A stretch of DNA of 64,000 nucleotides, taken from contig CADAWR010000011.1 in assembly GCA_902791695.1 (NCBI GenBank), positions 1 through 64,000 on the forward strand, given 5' to 3'. The stretch comes from an uncultured Bacteroidota bacterium. GTDB taxonomy: Bacteria; Bacteroidota; Bacteroidia; Bacteroidales; P3. A program made the translations under genes and the position numbers. Below the pieces are notes generated by a model. The model was not told the origin of the DNA. It ran no database searches and saw nothing but the letters and a program-made list of their open reading frames with translations. Positions 61,651 through 64,000 of this stretch are shown one piece after another (the first letter of the stretch is position 1; every line of letters begins with the position of its first letter).

Positions 61651-64000
61651 CCAAGCTACTGCTTCGCCTGCACGACTACCTTGTGCGCCACCGCATCCTT
61701 GCCGTGATCCTGCTTTTCGTCATGCTTGCCGTAGGAGCGGTGCTGGCATTGCAGCTGCACTATCAGGAGAACATAGCCGACTTCCTGCCACGAACGGCTG
61801 AGAATGCCAGGCAAGCCTCCATCTACAATGCCCTCGGCGACCAAGGACAGATTACTGTCATCTTCCGTCCGTCGCAAGATGCCGGCGAAGAGGAGGTCAT
61901 GGACGCCATCGACGCCTTCGCCGACACCTTCACCGAGTTGCCAGTGCAAGCCCACGCCGACGAGAGCGATGCCATGCAGGCCATCGAGGATGTGCGAAGC
62001 CACATAGCACTATACCTCACACCCGCCGACTATCGACGCATCGACTCGCTGCTGGCCGAGCCAGACTATATAGCCACACAACTCGCCTCAGTAAAGCAGA
62101 CACTCTCTATGCCGCTGCCGCCTATGGCCACCGACATGATTGCCGCCGACCCGCTGGGCCTCTTCTCCCCCGCACTCAGCCGCCTGCAAGCACTCAGCCC
62201 CAGCAGCCGCTACCGCATGGTTGACGACTACATCTTCGACAACGACGGCAATGGATACGCATTCATCACCAGCCCCTATAGCAGCAGCGACACCCGCAAC
62301 AATGAACGTCTGGCCAAAGCCATTGACGCTGCCATCGACAGCGTGCAACATGCCAACGGCGGCACAGTCACCATCTCAGCTGTCGGCGCCCCACTCATCG
62401 CTGTCACCAACGCCACCCAGATAAAACACGACAGCCTGCTGGCCATCATTCTTGCCGTAGTGTTGATAGCCATAATACTGTGGCGCACCATGGGGCGCAA
62501 GCGCAACGTGCTGTGGATGGGCTTCTCCGTGGCCGCAGGATGGCTCTTCGCTCTGGCGGTCATAGCCATCTTCAAGACCGAGATATCCATCATCGTTGTC
62601 GGCATCGGGTCGGTGCTCGTCGGCATCGCCGTCAACTATCCGCTGCACTACCTCGAGCACCTCAAGCACCACCCCGACCGTCGCGAAACCCTCCGCGAGA
62701 TGGTCGAGCCGCTGGTTACCGGCAACATAACCACGGTGGCCGCTTTCGCATGCCTTGTCTTCGTCAAAGCCGAAGCCATGCGCGACCTTGGCCTATTCGC
62801 CTCGCTGATGCTTGTAGGCACCATCGGCTTCACGATGGTCTTCCTACCCCTTTGGGCTAAAACCGGAGCCTCACCGACTCCCCTCCGTAGTCCCTCCGAC
62901 CAAAAACCGTTAAACAACCGTAGAACAGTCGGAGCGGGTACGGAGCGGGTACGGAGCGGGTACGTTGTTTTTGGCTTGATGGTGGCGGTAACCATCGTGC
63001 TGGGATATTTCAGCACCAAAGTGGAGTTTGATGCCGACCTGCACAACATCAACTATATGACGGCGCAGCAGCAGGAAGACCTCGACCTGCTGGCCGGCAG
63101 CATGGAAGAAGGGAACCTGACATACGTGGTGGCGGAGGGTTCGACCCTCGAAGAGGCGCTGCAACGCAATGACTCACTGCAGCTGGACGGCGTAGCATCG
63201 CTGATGCCGTCGCTCAGACGTCAGCAGGAAGCGCTGACAAATTGGGAGGCATTGATGGCGGCACACCCCACGCTGGCTACCGACGTGCAGCGCGAGGCAC
63301 GCAAAGCGGGTTTCAGCGAGGGGGCTTTCACTCCTTTCACCGACCGCCTTGAGGCTGAATACACACCTGAAGAGTGCAGCCTCGACGGCCCACTGGGGCA
63401 TTTGGCTGCAAACTACATATTGACATCGGATACAGGTGTCAGCGTTGTCAATTTCGTGCACGGCGCGAGCGAGGCGCCTACAGTAGGACACACTTTTGCC
63501 TTTACCCAGGCCGACGTGGGCAGCGGGTTGGTAAGCGCGCTCAACAACGACTTCAACTATATATTGTACGTCTGTTCCTTCGTGGTCTTCGCCTTCCTTT
63601 GGCTCGCCCTCGGACGGTTGGAGCTGGCCATTCTGGCCTTCCTCCCGATGGCCATGGGGTGGCTGTGGATACTGGGCATCATGGCCTTGCTGGGCATCAA
63701 GTTCAACATCGTCAACATAATACTGGCCACGTTTATCTTCGGCCAGGGCGACGACTACACGATATTCATCACCGAGGGGCTGCTGTACGAGTACCGGACA
63801 GGGCAGAAGCGGCTGAAGGAATACCGCCATAGCGTGATAATCTCGGCGGCGCTGATGTTTGTGGGCATAGGCACGCTGATAGTGGCCAAACACCCGGCGA
63901 TGCGGTCGCTGGCCGAAGTGGCGATGATAGGCATGGGCTGCGTGGTACTGATGGCCTGTGTGGTGCCGCCGATAGTGTTCCGCTGGCTTACAACACGGCA
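61647..64000 (+). CDS. RND/MMPL-type exporter (partial, runs off the window)
   Basis: At least 784 residues, no stop before the window end. TM1 lies at about 15-35; a large periplasmic domain follows to about 270; TM2-6 (about 272-405) include IVVGIGSVLVGIAVNYPLHY and TVAAFACLVFVK. TM7 (YVVFGLMVAVTIVLGYF) follows an insert of about 33 residues (about 406-440, KTGASPTPLRSP to ERVRSGYV) encoded by repeat copy E. The later half has GQGDDYTIFITEGLLY. MMPL proteins export lipids; here likely the polyene. Start overlaps the GT2 stop (ATGA). Confidence 0.88.
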   Translation, partial: MTKLLLRLHDYLVRHRILAVILLFVMLAVGAVLALQLHYQENIADFLPRTAENARQASIYNALGDQGQITVIFRPSQDAGEEEVMDAIDAFADTFTELPVQAHADESDAMQAIEDVRSHIALYLTPADYRRIDSLLAEPDYIATQLASVKQTLSMPLPPMATDMIAADPLGLFSPALSRLQALSPSSRYRMVDDYIFDNDGNGYAFITSPYSSSDTRNNERLAKAIDAAIDSVQHANGGTVTISAVGAPLIAVTNATQIKHDSLLAIILAVVLIAIILWRTMGRKRNVLWMGFSVAAGWLFALAVIAIFKTEISIIVVGIGSVLVGIAVNYPLHYLEHLKHHPDRRETLREMVEPLVTGNITTVAAFACLVFVKAEAMRDLGLFASLMLVGTIGFTMVFLPLWAKTGASPTPLRSPSDQKPLNNRRTVGAGTERVRSGYVVFGLMVAVTIVLGYFSTKVEFDADLHNINYMTAQQQEDLDLLAGSMEEGNLTYVVAEGSTLEEALQRNDSLQLDGVASLMPSLRRQQEALTNWEALMAAHPTLATDVQREARKAGFSEGAFTPFTDRLEAEYTPEECSLDGPLGHLAANYILTSDTGVSVVNFVHGASEAPTVGHTFAFTQADVGSGLVSALNNDFNYILYVCSFVVFAFLWLALGRLELAILAFLPMAMGWLWILGIMALLGIKFNIVNIILATFIFGQGDDYTIFITEGLLYEYRTGQKRLKEYRHSVIISAALMFVGIGTLIVAKHPAMRSLAEVAMIGMGCVVLMACVVPPIVFRWLTTR
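62864..62964 (+). repeat. Dispersed palindromic repeat, copy E, read in frame inside the MMPL gene
   Basis: The blocks are CTCCGTAGTCCCTCCGACC, AAAAACCGTTAAACAACCG and three tandem 11-nt units CGGAGCGGGTA. The copy sits between TM6 and TM7 of the exporter. It is translated without stop as LRSPSDQKPLNNRRTVGAG followed by TERVRSGYV. Three 11-nt units equal 33 nt, which preserves the frame. Confidence 0.9.

Overview
The window reads as the chromosome of a member of the order Bacteroidales (phylum Bacteroidota). The evidence is: many promoters with the Bacteroidetes -7 box TAnnTTTG (several with TTTG about 19 nt upstream), the type IX secretion proteins PorU and PorV, a cargo protein with a type IX sorting tail, SpoU-type TrmH, a short NfeD plus flotillin (FloA) pair, lysine 5,6-aminomutase, and an aryl polyene/flexirubin-like polyketide cluster with an aromatic ammonia-lyase. 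The species cannot be named from the sequence.

Layout. 1-3.8 kb: an orphan MNT nucleotidyltransferase (its HEPN partner is reduced to a 14-codon stub), a LiaF-like membrane protein, a frameshifted Fic-type C-terminal remnant, an outer-membrane protein, an SDR enzyme, a GNAT and a gamma-carbonic anhydrase. 3.8-7.1 kb: a second SDR enzyme on the minus strand, a HEAT-like/AlkD-like gene pair and a PLP-dependent C-S lyase. 7.1-11 kb (minus): trigger factor with two paralogous outer-membrane barrels. 11.2-19.3 kb (minus): lysine 5,6-aminomutase (kamD, kamE), one CoA-transferase subunit, a small barrel, a GH2-fold protein without catalytic glutamates, and a DUF4249-like lipoprotein. 19.6-23 kb: secA. 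23-31 kb: a lipoprotein, trmH, three glycosyltransferase-type genes (one only half length), a Porphyromonas-type arginine/agmatine deiminase with a sorting tail, and kce (lysine fermentation). 31.2-33.4 kb: an unknown secreted protein and panB. 33.4-44.7 kb: one long minus-strand run of 13 genes from an ECF sigma factor through secreted proteins and porU-porV to ispF, clpS, nfeD and floA. 45-49 kb: tRNA-Arg(CCG), a CPBP protease, HU, a 29-residue basic protein, RNase G and a GH25 lysozyme. 49-64 kb: the polyketide cluster, cut by the window end.

How the cluster works (inference from families): an aromatic amino acid ammonia-lyase makes an aryl-acrylate starter; two ketosynthases and a ketosynthase/chain-length-factor-like fusion extend it on two acyl carrier proteins, with a ketoreductase and two hotdog dehydratases; a methyltransferase tailors the ring; an LpxL-like acyltransferase, a glycosyltransferase, a LolA-like carrier, a small EamA/SMR-type membrane protein and an RND/MMPL exporter place the lipid-like pigment in the outer membrane.

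Most unusual features. A family of about 100-135 bp palindromic repeats built on an 11-nt unit occurs five times: four copies are intergenic and one is read in frame inside the MMPL exporter. A ketosynthase gene of the same cluster carries an 8-nt tandem repeat in its coding sequence, and the ketosynthase fusion carries a run of eight A. The two tandem repeats have unit lengths not divisible by three and the A run can slip by single bases, so all three sites are candidate slippage (on/off) sites for pigment production.
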